Source of the DNA: Betaproteobacteria bacterium | GTDB lineage: Bacteria; Pseudomonadota; Gammaproteobacteria; Burkholderiales; Usitatibacteraceae | Length of the DNA: 64,000 bases | Direction of reading: 5' to 3' | Assembly: GCA_016708825.1 (NCBI GenBank) | Contig: JADJEZ010000012.1 | Span: 40,276 to 104,275 of the forward strand | Shown here: positions 9,096 to 17,423 of the stretch, in pieces | How positions within the stretch are numbered: the stretch's first letter is position 1 | Layout: each line of letters begins with the position of its first letter | Translations under genes and position numbers: made by a program | The notes under the pieces: model-generated | The model's input: only the letters and a program-made list of their open reading frames with translations | Told to the model about the DNA's origin: nothing | The model's database searches: none

Positions 9096-11129
9096 TCAGG
9101 CAGTGGCGTGCATTCCATTATGCCGCAGGAGCGCGTCCATCCGGGGTTCGCGGCCGCGGAAGGCGACAAAGGACTCGAGGGCCGGCCGGCTGCCGCCGAC
9201 ACCCAGGATCTCGTCGCGGAAGCGCCGGCCGGTGGCCGGATTGAGGACGCCCTCCTCCTCGAAGGCGCCGAAAGCGTCGGCCGACAGCACCTCGGCCCAT
9301 TTGTAGCTGTAGTATCCGGCCGCGTAGCCGCCGCCGAAGATGTGCGAGAACTGGTTCGGGAAGCGGTTCCAGTCCGGCGGGTGGACGACCGCCACCTGGC
9401 GTCGCACGCGCGCGAGCAGGTCCTGCACCGAGTCGCCCGCGCGGTCGAAGTCGTGGTGCAGGTGCATGTCGAAGAGCGCGAACTCGATCTGGCGGACGAA
9501 TTGCATGCCTCTCTGGAAGTTCTTGGCCGCGACCATCTTGTCGAAGAGCGCGCGCGGGAGCGCCTCCCCGGTGTCGCCGTGCCGCGACATGCGCGAGACC
9601 ACGTCCCACTCCCAGCAGAAGTTCTCCATGAACTGCGAGGGAAGCTCGACCGCATCCCACTCGACGCCGGCGATACCCGAGACGCCGAGCTCGTCCACGC
9701 GGGTGAGGAGCTGGTGCAGGCCATGGCCGAACTCGTGGAACAGCGTGATCACCTCGTCGTGGGTGAAGAAGGCCGGGCGGCCGCCGACGGGGGCCGAAAA
9801 ATTGCACGTGAGGAAGGTGACCGGGGTCTGCACCCCGGAGGGCAGGAGGCGGCGGTTTCTCGCATCGTCCATCCACGCCCCGCCGCGCTTGGCGTCCCGG
9901 GCGTACAGGTCGAGGTAGAAATGGCCCACGGGCGCGCCTTTCGCGTCCTCGATCGCGAAGAAGCGCGCGTCCTCATGCCAGGTTTCGGCCTCGGCGGGCT
10001 TCACGCGCACGCCGTAGAGCGTCTCGATGACGCGGAAGAGCCCCGCGAGCACGGCCTCCTCGGGGAAGTAGCGCTTCACCTCTTCGTCGGAAAACGCGTA
10101 GCGCTTCTGCCGCAGCTTCTCGCTCGCCCACGGCACATCCCAGGCGCGTACCTCGGCCAGGCCCAGCTCGGCGCGCGCGAACTCCACGACCTCGGCCATG
10201 TCGGCCTGCGCGAACGGCGGCGCGCGCGCGGCCAGGTCCTCCAGGAAGGCCACCACCTCCGCCGGGGATTTCGCCATCTTGGTGGCGAGCGACACGCCGG
10301 CGTAGGAGCCGAAACCGAGCAGCGCGGCGATCTCCCCGCGCTTCTCCAGTATCTGCGCTATGAGGGGAGTGTTGTCCCATTCGGGCCTGCCGAACTCTGC
10401 CGCGCGCGTGGCGTACGCGCGGTACATCCGCTCGCGAAGCGGGTGGTGGTCGGCGTACTGCATGACCGGCAGGTAGCACGGCATGTGCAGCGTGAGCTTC
10501 CACCCCTCCAGGCCGTTCTTTCCGGCCGCCGCCTTCGCCGTTTCCACCACGTCCGCGGGCAGGCCCGCGAGCTGCGCGGGATCGGTCACGACGAGGGCGA
10601 AATCGTCGGTCGAGTCGAGCACGTTGTCCTGGAATCGCGCCGACAGCGCGGCGAGCTCCTCCTGGAGCTGCTTGAAACGCGCCTTGCCGGCCTCGGGAAG
10701 CTCCGCGCCCCCCAGGCGGAAGTCGCGCAGCTGGTTTTCCACGAGCCTGCGTCGCGCAGGCGAAAGCCGCGCGAACGCGGGCGAGGCGGAGAACGCCTGG
10801 AAGCGCCGGTAGAGGCGCAGGTCCTGCCCTTGCTCGGAGACGAACTGCGTCACCTTCGGCAGGGCCGCGTTGTAGGCCTCCCGAAGTGCCGCGGAATTGA
10901 CCACGGCGTTCAGGTGCGATACCTGCCCCCAGGCGCGCGACAGGCGTTCGTTGGCGCTCTCCAGGGGGTCGACGAAAGCCTCCCAGGTCGGTTCGTCCTG
11001 CGCCGTGGCCAGACGCTCGATTTCCGCGCGACCTTCGGCGAGAAGCGTCTCGATGGCGGGAATCACGTGCTCCGGGCGGATGGTCGCGAAGCGCGGAAGC
11101 GCGGAAAAGTCGAGCAGCGGGTTCGCCAT
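9096..11129 (-). CDS. prlC: Oligopeptidase A (M3 family zinc metallopeptidase)
   Basis: Cytoplasmic zinc peptidase that degrades short peptides, including cleaved signal peptides. The 677 residues match the family length (about 680). The zinc motif HEFGH is at residues 465-469, with the third ligand Glu in the downstream helix around GIAGVEWDAVELPSQ. The ATG at 11129 begins MANPLLDF, as in homologues; the open frame above it is only the shadow of the pyrimidine gene. It is followed closely by the DUF4124-glutaredoxin gene. Confidence 0.96.
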   Translation of the reverse strand: MANPLLDFSALPRFATIRPEHVIPAIETLLAEGRAEIERLATAQDEPTWEAFVDPLESANERLSRAWGQVSHLNAVVNSAALREAYNAALPKVTQFVSEQGQDLRLYRRFQAFSASPAFARLSPARRRLVENQLRDFRLGGAELPEAGKARFKQLQEELAALSARFQDNVLDSTDDFALVVTDPAQLAGLPADVVETAKAAAGKNGLEGWKLTLHMPCYLPVMQYADHHPLRERMYRAYATRAAEFGRPEWDNTPLIAQILEKRGEIAALLGFGSYAGVSLATKMAKSPAEVVAFLEDLAARAPPFAQADMAEVVEFARAELGLAEVRAWDVPWASEKLRQKRYAFSDEEVKRYFPEEAVLAGLFRVIETLYGVRVKPAEAETWHEDARFFAIEDAKGAPVGHFYLDLYARDAKRGGAWMDDARNRRLLPSGVQTPVTFLTCNFSAPVGGRPAFFTHDEVITLFHEFGHGLHQLLTRVDELGVSGIAGVEWDAVELPSQFMENFCWEWDVVSRMSRHGDTGEALPRALFDKMVAAKNFQRGMQFVRQIEFALFDMHLHHDFDRAGDSVQDLLARVRRQVAVVHPPDWNRFPNQFSHIFGGGYAAGYYSYKWAEVLSADAFGAFEEEGVLNPATGRRFRDEILGVGGSRPALESFVAFRGREPRMDALLRHNGMHATA

Positions 11130-11158
11130 GGGAATCCGTTCGGGAGGGCGTTGGAGGA

Positions 11159-12433
11159 TCAGCCGGAGTAGACGATCCGGCCGTCGACGAGGGTCGTGGT
11201 CACGCGGCCCGTGACTTCCAGGCCGAGGAAGGGAGAGTTGCGGCCCTGGCTCGCGAGCGAGGCGGGATCGACGATCCAGGGGCGCGCCTCGTCGAAGAGG
11301 CACAGGTCCGCCGCACGGCCCTCGCCCAGCGTGCCGGCCTCGATGCCCAGGACCCCGGCCGGGCGGGAAGTGACCGAGGCGAGCGTGGCGGCGAGCGGCA
11401 GCTTCATCTGCGCGCCCCACTGGAGGACCAGCGGCAGCAGCAGCTCCAGCCCCGTGGCGCCGGGCTCGGCCTCGCCGAAAGGCACCTGCTTCGCATCGTC
11501 GTCGACCGGCGCGTGGTCGGAGCACACCGCGTCGATGGTGCCGTCGGCGAGCCCGCGGCGCAGGGCGTCGCGGTCGCGCTGGTCGCGCAGCGGCGGCACC
11601 AGGCGCATGTGGGGATTGAAATCGCCCACGTCCCGGTCGCACAGGTGCAGGTGATGCATGCCCACGTCGCAGGTGAGCGCAAGGCCGCGCGCCCGGGCAG
11701 CCGCCACCAGGGCGACCCCGCGCGCCGTCGAGAGCCTCGCCAGGTGCACCCGCGCGCCGGTGGCCTCGGCAAGCTCGAGGATCGCGTGGAGGGCCACCGT
11801 CTCGGCCACCGCGGGAATCGGCGGAAGCCCCAGCCGCGTGCTCACCTCGCCTTCGTGGGCGACGCCGCCGTGCGCCAGGTGCGCGTCCTGCGGGCGCAGC
11901 CACACGGTGTGGCCGAAGGTGGCCGCATAGCGCATCGCTTGCAGCAACACGTTCAGATCCGTGAGCGGCGCATCGGCGTGGAAGAACCCGACGCAGCCGG
12001 CTTCCGCGAGCTCTCCCATCTCCGAGAGCTTCTGCCCCTTGAGTCCCAGCGTAAGCGCGCCGAGCGGATAGACCCGCGCCTGGCGCAGGCTCTCGGCGCG
12101 GCGCTTGAGCATCTCGACCAGTCCGGGCTCGTCGAGCGGCGGGTCCGTGTCGGGCGGGCAGGCAAGGGAGGTGACCCCGCCCGCGACCGCGGCCTGCATC
12201 TCGGACTCCAGGGTGGCGCGATACTCCAGCCCCGGCTCGCGCAGCCGCGCCGCGAGGTCCACGAGCCCGGGGCAGGCCACGAGGCCCGTCGCGTCGATCG
12301 TGCGGTCGGGGCGGAAGCCGTCCGGGGCCGCTCCGAGGGCCACGATGCGGCCGTCGGCGATGAAGACGGGCACCGTCTCGTCGCGGCCCGAGGCGGGGTC
12401 GATCACGCGGGCATTGCGGATGTCGATTTTCAT
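11159..12433 (-). CDS. pyrX: Non-catalytic dihydroorotase homologue PyrC' (aspartate carbamoyltransferase partner)
   Basis: Dihydroorotase-fold protein of 424 residues, directly downstream of pyrB. In active enzymes the strand after PGLVD carries HxH; here it reads PGLVDLAARLREPG. The other metal-ligand positions are also lost: LRPQD replaces the usual H-E-D stretch and LARLST replaces the usual CHVST type. Only the Asp in CSDHAP remains. It therefore cannot bind the binuclear zinc centre. In Pseudomonas an inactive PyrC' is needed to assemble active ATCase with PyrB; I infer the same role here. ATG 12433 is preferred to a GTG 24 nt upstream. A catalytic PyrC must be encoded elsewhere. Confidence 0.93.
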   Translation of the reverse strand: MKIDIRNARVIDPASGRDETVPVFIADGRIVALGAAPDGFRPDRTIDATGLVACPGLVDLAARLREPGLEYRATLESEMQAAVAGGVTSLACPPDTDPPLDEPGLVEMLKRRAESLRQARVYPLGALTLGLKGQKLSEMGELAEAGCVGFFHADAPLTDLNVLLQAMRYAATFGHTVWLRPQDAHLAHGGVAHEGEVSTRLGLPPIPAVAETVALHAILELAEATGARVHLARLSTARGVALVAAARARGLALTCDVGMHHLHLCDRDVGDFNPHMRLVPPLRDQRDRDALRRGLADGTIDAVCSDHAPVDDDAKQVPFGEAEPGATGLELLLPLVLQWGAQMKLPLAATLASVTSRPAGVLGIEAGTLGEGRAADLCLFDEARPWIVDPASLASQGRNSPFLGLEVTGRVTTTLVDGRIVYSG

Positions 12434-12460
12434 GTCAGCGGCCAGGTCCTCGGTCACGTC

Positions 12461-13414
12461 TCACGCGTTCCCGGCCAGTATGGCCATGACCGCCATGCGC
12501 ACTGCGATGCCGTAGGTGACCTGCGGCATGATCACGCTGTGGCGCCCGTCGGCCACGCCGGAATCGATCTCCACGCCGCGATTGAGCGGCCCCGGATGCA
12601 TCACGATCGCGTCGGGCTTGGCGCGCGCGAGCTTCTCCGGCGTGAGCCCGTAGGCCTTGTGGAACTCCCCGGCCGAGGGCAGGAGCGGGCCGCTCATGCG
12701 CTCGTTCTGCAGCCGCAGCGTGATCACCACGTCGCAGTCGCGAAGGCCGGCGGCCATGTCGTGGAAGACGCTCACCCCGAGCCGCTCGACGTCCGCGGGC
12801 AGGAGCGTCTTGGGCCCGATCACGCGAACCTCCGGCACGCCCAGCGTCTTGAGCGCATGGATCTGCGAGCGCGCCACGCGCGAGTGCAGCACATCCCCCA
12901 CGATCGCCACGACGAGGCGCGTGAAGTCGCGCTTGTAGTGGCGGATCGTGTACATGTCCAGGAGCCCCTGGGTGGGGTGGGCGTGGCGGCCGTCCCCGGC
13001 GTTCACCACGTGCACGCCCGGCTTCACGTGGCGCGCGATGAGGTGGGGCGCCCCGGCCTCGGCGTGGCGGACCACGAACATGTCCGCGTCCATCGCCTGG
13101 AGGTTCCACACGGTGTCGAGCAGCGTCTCCCCCTTGGTGGTCGACGAGGACCCGATGTTCAGGTTGATCACGTCGGCCGAGAGGCGCTTGGCGGCTATCT
13201 CGAAGGTGGTCCTGGTGCGCGTCGAGTTCTCGAAGAAGACGTTGAAGATCGACTTCCCGCGCAAGAGCGGCACCTTCTTCACCTCGCGCTCGTTCACGCT
13301 CACGAACTGCGAGGCGGTGTCGAGGATGTGCAGGATCATCTCCGCGGACAATCCCTCCGTGGTGAGGAGGTGAACCAGGCGGCCCTGGGAATCGACCTGC
13401 AGGCCGGCGCCCAT
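12461..13414 (-). CDS. pyrB: Aspartate carbamoyltransferase catalytic subunit
   Basis: Condenses carbamoyl phosphate and aspartate, the committed step of pyrimidine synthesis. The 317 residues show the carbamoyl-phosphate motif FFENSTRTRTTFE, HPTQ, and the aspartate-site MHPGPLNRGVE near the C-terminus. No regulatory PyrI gene is adjacent; instead the inactive dihydroorotase homologue follows, typical of class A dodecameric ATCases. ATG 13414 shares its A with the pyrR stop (TGATG), implying coupled translation. Confidence 0.97.
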   Translation of the reverse strand: MGAGLQVDSQGRLVHLLTTEGLSAEMILHILDTASQFVSVNEREVKKVPLLRGKSIFNVFFENSTRTRTTFEIAAKRLSADVINLNIGSSSTTKGETLLDTVWNLQAMDADMFVVRHAEAGAPHLIARHVKPGVHVVNAGDGRHAHPTQGLLDMYTIRHYKRDFTRLVVAIVGDVLHSRVARSQIHALKTLGVPEVRVIGPKTLLPADVERLGVSVFHDMAAGLRDCDVVITLRLQNERMSGPLLPSAGEFHKAYGLTPEKLARAKPDAIVMHPGPLNRGVEIDSGVADGRHSVIMPQVTYGIAVRMAVMAILAGNA

Positions 13415-13917
13415 CAGGGCCTCCGCACGGCGGCAAGCCGCAGCCTGCCGGCCTCGTTGGTGAGCACGAGTTCCTCCTCGGGGTCGATCTCGACGAAGGC
13501 GCCGGCGTAGTCCGGCGCGATGGGGAGCTCGCGCCCGCCGCGGTCCGCCAGCACCGCCAGGCGCACGCTCTTCGGCCGGCCGAAATCCCACAGCTCGTTC
13601 AGCGCCGCGCGGATGGTGCGGCCCGTGTGCAGCACGTCGTCGACCAGCACGATGTCGCGCCCCTCGATCTCGAAGGGCAGGTGGCTGCGCCGGGCCTCCC
13701 GGTGCAGGCCGATGCGGCCGAAGTCGTCCCGATGCAGCGTCACGGCGAGGAGCCCGAGCGGCGCGGCTACGCCAAGGGCGCGATGCAGGCGCTCGGCCAC
13801 CCATGCACCGCCCGTGTAGATGCCGACGATGCCCGCGGCCTGCGGGTCGGTCGCCGGCTTCATGCGGGCCACCAGCGCCTCGAGGAGGCGTTCCGGCTCA
13901 GGCAGGGGTACGGCCAT
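13414..13917 (-). CDS. pyrR: Bifunctional pyr operon regulator / uracil phosphoribosyltransferase PyrR
   Basis: A 167-residue phosphoribosyltransferase-fold protein with the PRPP-binding loop IVLVDDVLHTGRTIRAAL (about 95-112). In Gram-positives PyrR attenuates pyr mRNA; in proteobacteria its regulatory role is less clear and it has uracil phosphoribosyltransferase activity. It lies between ruvX (20-nt overlap) and pyrB (TGATG overlap). I see no attenuator hairpin between pyrR and pyrB, so any RNA-level control would have to act elsewhere. Confidence 0.94.
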   Translation of the reverse strand: MAVPLPEPERLLEALVARMKPATDPQAAGIVGIYTGGAWVAERLHRALGVAAPLGLLAVTLHRDDFGRIGLHREARRSHLPFEIEGRDIVLVDDVLHTGRTIRAALNELWDFGRPKSVRLAVLADRGGRELPIAPDYAGAFVEIDPEEELVLTNEAGRLRLAAVRRP

Positions 13918-14380
13918 GGGCGCCTTTCGCGTTCGTTTGCAAGGTTTCGTCCAGGTAGCTCTGCAGGATCACGGCGGCGGCGTGCGCGTCGATCTCGCCC
14001 TTGCCTCGCGCGACGCCCCCTGCCTCGCGAATCCGCGCCCCCGCCTCGACCGAGGTCAGTGTCTCGTCCACGAACGCGACCGGCAGGCCGAAGCGTGCCT
14101 GCAGGCGCCTGGCGAACTTGCTCGCGAGCCGCGCGACCTCGTGGTCGCCGCCGTCGGCGTGGTGCGGCAATCCCACCACGAATCCGGCCGGGCGCCATTC
14201 GGCCACGAGCCTCTCGATGGCGGCAAGGCGCGCCTGCGTGGATTCCTGCGCGATCGCTGCGACGGGATGCGCGAGCCTCGTCTCGGTCTCCCCGACGGCC
14301 ACGCCCAGGCGCCGCTCGCCGAAATCGAAGCCCAGCAGCGTTCCCGAAAGCGGCGGATTCTCCACGGCCGCCGGGCTCAT
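13898..14380 (-). CDS. ruvX: RuvX/YqgF family Holliday junction resolvase-like nuclease
   Basis: A 160-residue RNase H-like fold protein. The family acts in 16S rRNA 5' maturation and/or Holliday-junction processing. The first catalytic Asp lies in LLGFDFGERRLGVAVG, and VDETLTSVEA and DAHAAAVILQ give the other acidic residues. The start ATG 14380 overlaps the yqgE stop (ATGA), and the 3' end overlaps pyrR by 20 nt, so the operon is tightly coupled. Confidence 0.95.
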   Translation of the reverse strand: MSPAAVENPPLSGTLLGFDFGERRLGVAVGETETRLAHPVAAIAQESTQARLAAIERLVAEWRPAGFVVGLPHHADGGDHEVARLASKFARRLQARFGLPVAFVDETLTSVEAGARIREAGGVARGKGEIDAHAAAVILQSYLDETLQTNAKGAHGRTPA

Positions 14381-14934
14381 GCATGCCCCGCGTCTTCGGA
14401 GAGGTTCACGGTGGTGACGCCGAGGGCGCCCAGCGCGGCCTCGTAGCGGCCTTCGGGGGGCACGCGGAAGACCACGTCGAGATCCGCATGCACCGTGAGC
14501 CATCCGTTGCGCTTGATCTCGTCCTCCAGCTGCCCCGGCGCCCAGCCCGCGTACCCCAGCGCCACCAGCCGATCGCTCGGCCCATCGCCCCGGGCCATGG
14601 CCTCGAGGATGTCGCGGGAAGTGGTGAGCCCGATATCGCCCACCGGAAGCGTGGATCGCCATTCCCCCAGTGGCCGGTGCAGGACGAAGCCGTGCTCCAT
14701 CTGCACGGGCCCGCCGAAGAACACCGGCTGCTCCGCCAGGGGCTCGTCGTCGAACGCGATCTCCACCTGCCGGAAGAGTGTGCCCAGGGTCACGTCGGTG
14801 GGGCGATTGACCACGAGCCCGAGGGCGCCGCGCTCGTTGTGCTCGCAGATGAAGGTGAGGCTCTTGGAAAAATTCGGGTCGACCATGCCCGGCATGGCGA
14901 TGAGGAAGTGGCTGGTGAAATTGATCGTTTGCAT
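14377..14934 (-). CDS. yqgE: YqgE/AlgH family protein (DUF179)
   Basis: A 185-residue member of the YqgE/AlgH family, whose biochemical function is not established. Family features visible are LTSHFLIAMPGM-type N-terminus (here FTSHFLIAMPGM), ICEHNERGALGLVVNRP, VFFGGPVQ and GYAGWAPGQLEDE. It is the first gene of the yqgE-ruvX-pyrR-pyrB-pyrC' operon, an arrangement conserved in betaproteobacteria. A TAGAAT -10-like box lies 16 nt upstream of the ATG. Confidence 0.95.
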   Translation of the reverse strand: MQTINFTSHFLIAMPGMVDPNFSKSLTFICEHNERGALGLVVNRPTDVTLGTLFRQVEIAFDDEPLAEQPVFFGGPVQMEHGFVLHRPLGEWRSTLPVGDIGLTTSRDILEAMARGDGPSDRLVALGYAGWAPGQLEDEIKRNGWLTVHADLDVVFRVPPEGRYEAALGALGVTTVNLSEDAGHA

Positions 14935-14950
14935 TTGCCACCGGCCCCAT

Positions 14951-14956
14951 ATTCTA
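14951..14956 (-). promoter_or_regulatory. Candidate -10 box of the yqgE-pyr operon
   Basis: TAGAAT reads on the minus strand, with predicted start near 14944 and a leader of about 10 nt. No convincing -35 is visible at 16-18 bp. Support is the -10 alone in an otherwise GC-rich 79-bp divergent region shared with phrB. Confidence 0.28.
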
Positions 14957-15013
14957 ATTGGAACGCCCTCCGGCCGCCATCGGACAAGGCCGGCCGGCCC
15001 CCGCGAGCCCCCG

Positions 15014-16444
15014 TTGACCGCCTACGACCGCAGCCTCTTCTGGTTCCGCCGCGACTTGCGCGACGAGGACAACGCCGGCCTCTACCACGCCCTGGTCTCG
15101 TCCCGGCAGGTCCACTGCGCGTTCGTCTTCGACCGCGACATCCTGGAAGCGTTGCCTTCCCCGGCGGACCGGCGCGTCGCCTTCATCCACGCGAGCGTGC
15201 GCGAGCTCCGGGAGGCCCTCCGGGGAAAGGGCGGCGAGCTCCTCGTGCTGGAGGGCCGGTCCCGGGAGGCCATTCCCGCACTCGCCTCCCGGCTCGGCGT
15301 GGACGCGGTCTTCGCCAATGAGGATTACGAGCCCGCGGCCATCGCCCGGGATGCGCAGATCGAGCGCCTCCTGGCGGGCGAGGGCCGGCGCCTGCACCTG
15401 GCCAAGGACCAGGCCGTCTACGCGAAGGACGAGCTCCTCACGAAAACGGGAAAGCCCTTCGTCGTGTTCACGCCCTACAAGCGGGCGTGGCTCGCGAAGC
15501 TCGACGACTATTACCTGAAGGCCTACCCCGTCGCGAAGCACGCCGCTCGCCTCGCCGCGCCCGCTTTCGCGGCGGATCTGCCGGCCCTTGCGGACCTGGG
15601 CTTCGGACCGGCCGCCTCCGCGCAGTTGCCCGTGCCGCCGGGCATGGGCGCGGCCAGGCGCCTGCTCGGGGACTTCGCCGGTTCCATGGCGCGCTACGCG
15701 TCGGCGCGCGACTTCCCGGCCGTGGAAGGGGTGTCCCGTCTCTCGGCGCACAACCGGTTCGGCACGGTCTCCATCCGCGAACTCGCGCGCACCGCGTGGA
15801 AGGCGCGGGGCGAGGGCGCGGCGACGTGGCTCTCGGAGCTGGCGTGGCGCGATTTCTACTTCCAGATCCTGTGGCACCACCCGCACGCCGCCACGGGCGC
15901 CTTCCGCCGGGAGTACGACGCCATCGCCTGGCCGGGAACGGACGAGCATTTCGCCGCCTGGCGAGAGGCGCGGACCGGGTTTCCGATCGTGGACGCCGCC
16001 ATGCGCCAGATCAACGCCACGGGCTGGATGCACAATCGCCTGCGCATGATCGTCGCCTCGTTTCTCGTGAAGGACCTGCTCGTCGACTGGCGGCGCGGGG
16101 AAGCGTACTTCGCCGACCACCTCGTCGACTTCGACCTGGCCGCCAACAACGGCGGCTGGCAGTGGGCCGCCTCGACGGGATGCGATGCGCAACCCTACTT
16201 CCGCATCTTCAACCCGGTGTCGCAATCGGAGCGGTTCGACCCGCAAGGCGCGTTCATTCGCCGCTTCCTGCCCGCGCTGGCGCGCGTTCCCGACGCCTTC
16301 ATCCACGCGCCCTGGACGATGGGGCCGCTCGACCAGCAGGCCTGTGGCTGCGTGATCGGCCGCGACTACCCGGCACCCATCGTCGACCACGCGGTGCAGC
16401 GCGGCAGGGCGCTCGCCCTCTTCAGGGGCGCGCGAGGCGGCTAG
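15014..16444 (+). CDS. phrB: Deoxyribodipyrimidine photolyase (CPD class I)
   Basis: Light-driven repair of cyclobutane pyrimidine dimers using FAD and an antenna cofactor. The 476-residue length is usual. The N-terminal Rossmann domain begins SLFWFRRDLRDEDN; the C-terminal FAD domain has LAWRDFYFQIL, TGWMHNRLRM, NNGGWQWAASTG and DAQPYFRIFNP. The best start is TTG at 15014 (TAYDRSLFW), because upstream in-frame codons fall inside the divergent yqgE gene. The ribosome site is weak. It is a single gene, convergent with the TonB-type gene 9 nt downstream. Confidence 0.95.
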   Translation: MTAYDRSLFWFRRDLRDEDNAGLYHALVSSRQVHCAFVFDRDILEALPSPADRRVAFIHASVRELREALRGKGGELLVLEGRSREAIPALASRLGVDAVFANEDYEPAAIARDAQIERLLAGEGRRLHLAKDQAVYAKDELLTKTGKPFVVFTPYKRAWLAKLDDYYLKAYPVAKHAARLAAPAFAADLPALADLGFGPAASAQLPVPPGMGAARRLLGDFAGSMARYASARDFPAVEGVSRLSAHNRFGTVSIRELARTAWKARGEGAATWLSELAWRDFYFQILWHHPHAATGAFRREYDAIAWPGTDEHFAAWREARTGFPIVDAAMRQINATGWMHNRLRMIVASFLVKDLLVDWRRGEAYFADHLVDFDLAANNGGWQWAASTGCDAQPYFRIFNPVSQSERFDPQGAFIRRFLPALARVPDAFIHAPWTMGPLDQQACGCVIGRDYPAPIVDHAVQRGRALALFRGARGG

Positions 16445-16453
16445 CCCGCTTCG

Positions 16454-17368
16454 CTATTCCGCGGAAAGCTGGTCGGAGCGGGTGAAGGTCCAGGTCCGGG
16501 TGATGTAGAGGATGTCCGTGTCGGACCGGATCGCGTCGGGAAAGCGGTCGAAGGGGGCCGCCAGGCGCACGATCCGGATGGCGGCCTGGTCGAGCACCTT
16601 GTGGCCGGAGGAGCGGTTGATCTCGACCGACTCGACCTCGCCGTCGGTCTTCAGCCCCACCGTGAGCTGCAGCGAGCCGTAGAGCTTGCGCCGGCGCGCC
16701 TCGTCGGGGTAGTTGAGGTTCCCGATCCGCTCGATCTTCAGCCGCCAGTTGTCCACGTACACGGCGAAGCGGTACTCGGAGGCGCGCGCGCCCACGAATT
16801 TCTTTCGCGGGCGCTCCTGGTAGGCCTGGTAGTCGCGCCGGATCTGGGCCTCGAGGCGCTGTATCTCGAGGCTCTTCTCGATCAAGTCCTGGGCCGTCTT
16901 GTCGGCCTTCTCCTTGCGGTCGGACACCGGTTCGGGCACGACGACCACGGCCTGGGATTTCAGCCGCGACATGAGCTCCGTGGCCTCGCGCTCGAGCTGC
17001 TGCACGCGGCCCTGCGCCTGCTTGAACTCCGGCGTGCTCTCGCGGGAATCGATCACGGGGAAGGGGCTGGAAGCGCGGCGCTTCTGGTCGGTATTGCCGC
17101 CGCCGTCGAGGTTCGCCTGCGCGAGCGCATCGGCCTTCTCGGGCTTCGAGGCCGACTTCGCGTTCACCAGCACCACGTCGAGCACGTTGTGCGGCGCGTC
17201 GAATCCCCTCGGATCGGGGACCTTGAAGCCCAGCCCCACGATGGCGAATGCGTGGAAGGCCACGGAGGCCACGACCGCCACCTGCATCGACACCACGAGC
17301 CCGAACCGCTCGAGCAGGTAGTCGGAAAAATGGACGAGCGCGTCGGGGGGAGTCTGCCTCAGCTGCAT
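16454..17368 (-). CDS. TonB family protein
   Basis: A 304-residue inner-membrane-anchored periplasmic protein. One transmembrane helix lies at about 27-48 after a cytoplasmic N-terminus. A charged coiled-coil-prone linker (about 110-190) follows, then a TonB C-terminal domain (about 205-300) with LNYPDEARRRKLYGSLQL and the VESVEINRSSGHKVLD strand. No ExbB/ExbD is adjacent. The linker is Lys/Glu-rich rather than the Pro-rich type of classical TonB, so it may serve a special partner rather than general siderophore uptake. Confidence 0.85.
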   Translation of the reverse strand: MQLRQTPPDALVHFSDYLLERFGLVVSMQVAVVASVAFHAFAIVGLGFKVPDPRGFDAPHNVLDVVLVNAKSASKPEKADALAQANLDGGGNTDQKRRASSPFPVIDSRESTPEFKQAQGRVQQLEREATELMSRLKSQAVVVVPEPVSDRKEKADKTAQDLIEKSLEIQRLEAQIRRDYQAYQERPRKKFVGARASEYRFAVYVDNWRLKIERIGNLNYPDEARRRKLYGSLQLTVGLKTDGEVESVEINRSSGHKVLDQAAIRIVRLAAPFDRFPDAIRSDTDILYITRTWTFTRSDQLSAE

Positions 17369-17423
17369 CGGCAGTCGCGGGGTGGAGCGAACGGGCGGAA
17401 CATGAGCCCGGATGATAGCAGCG

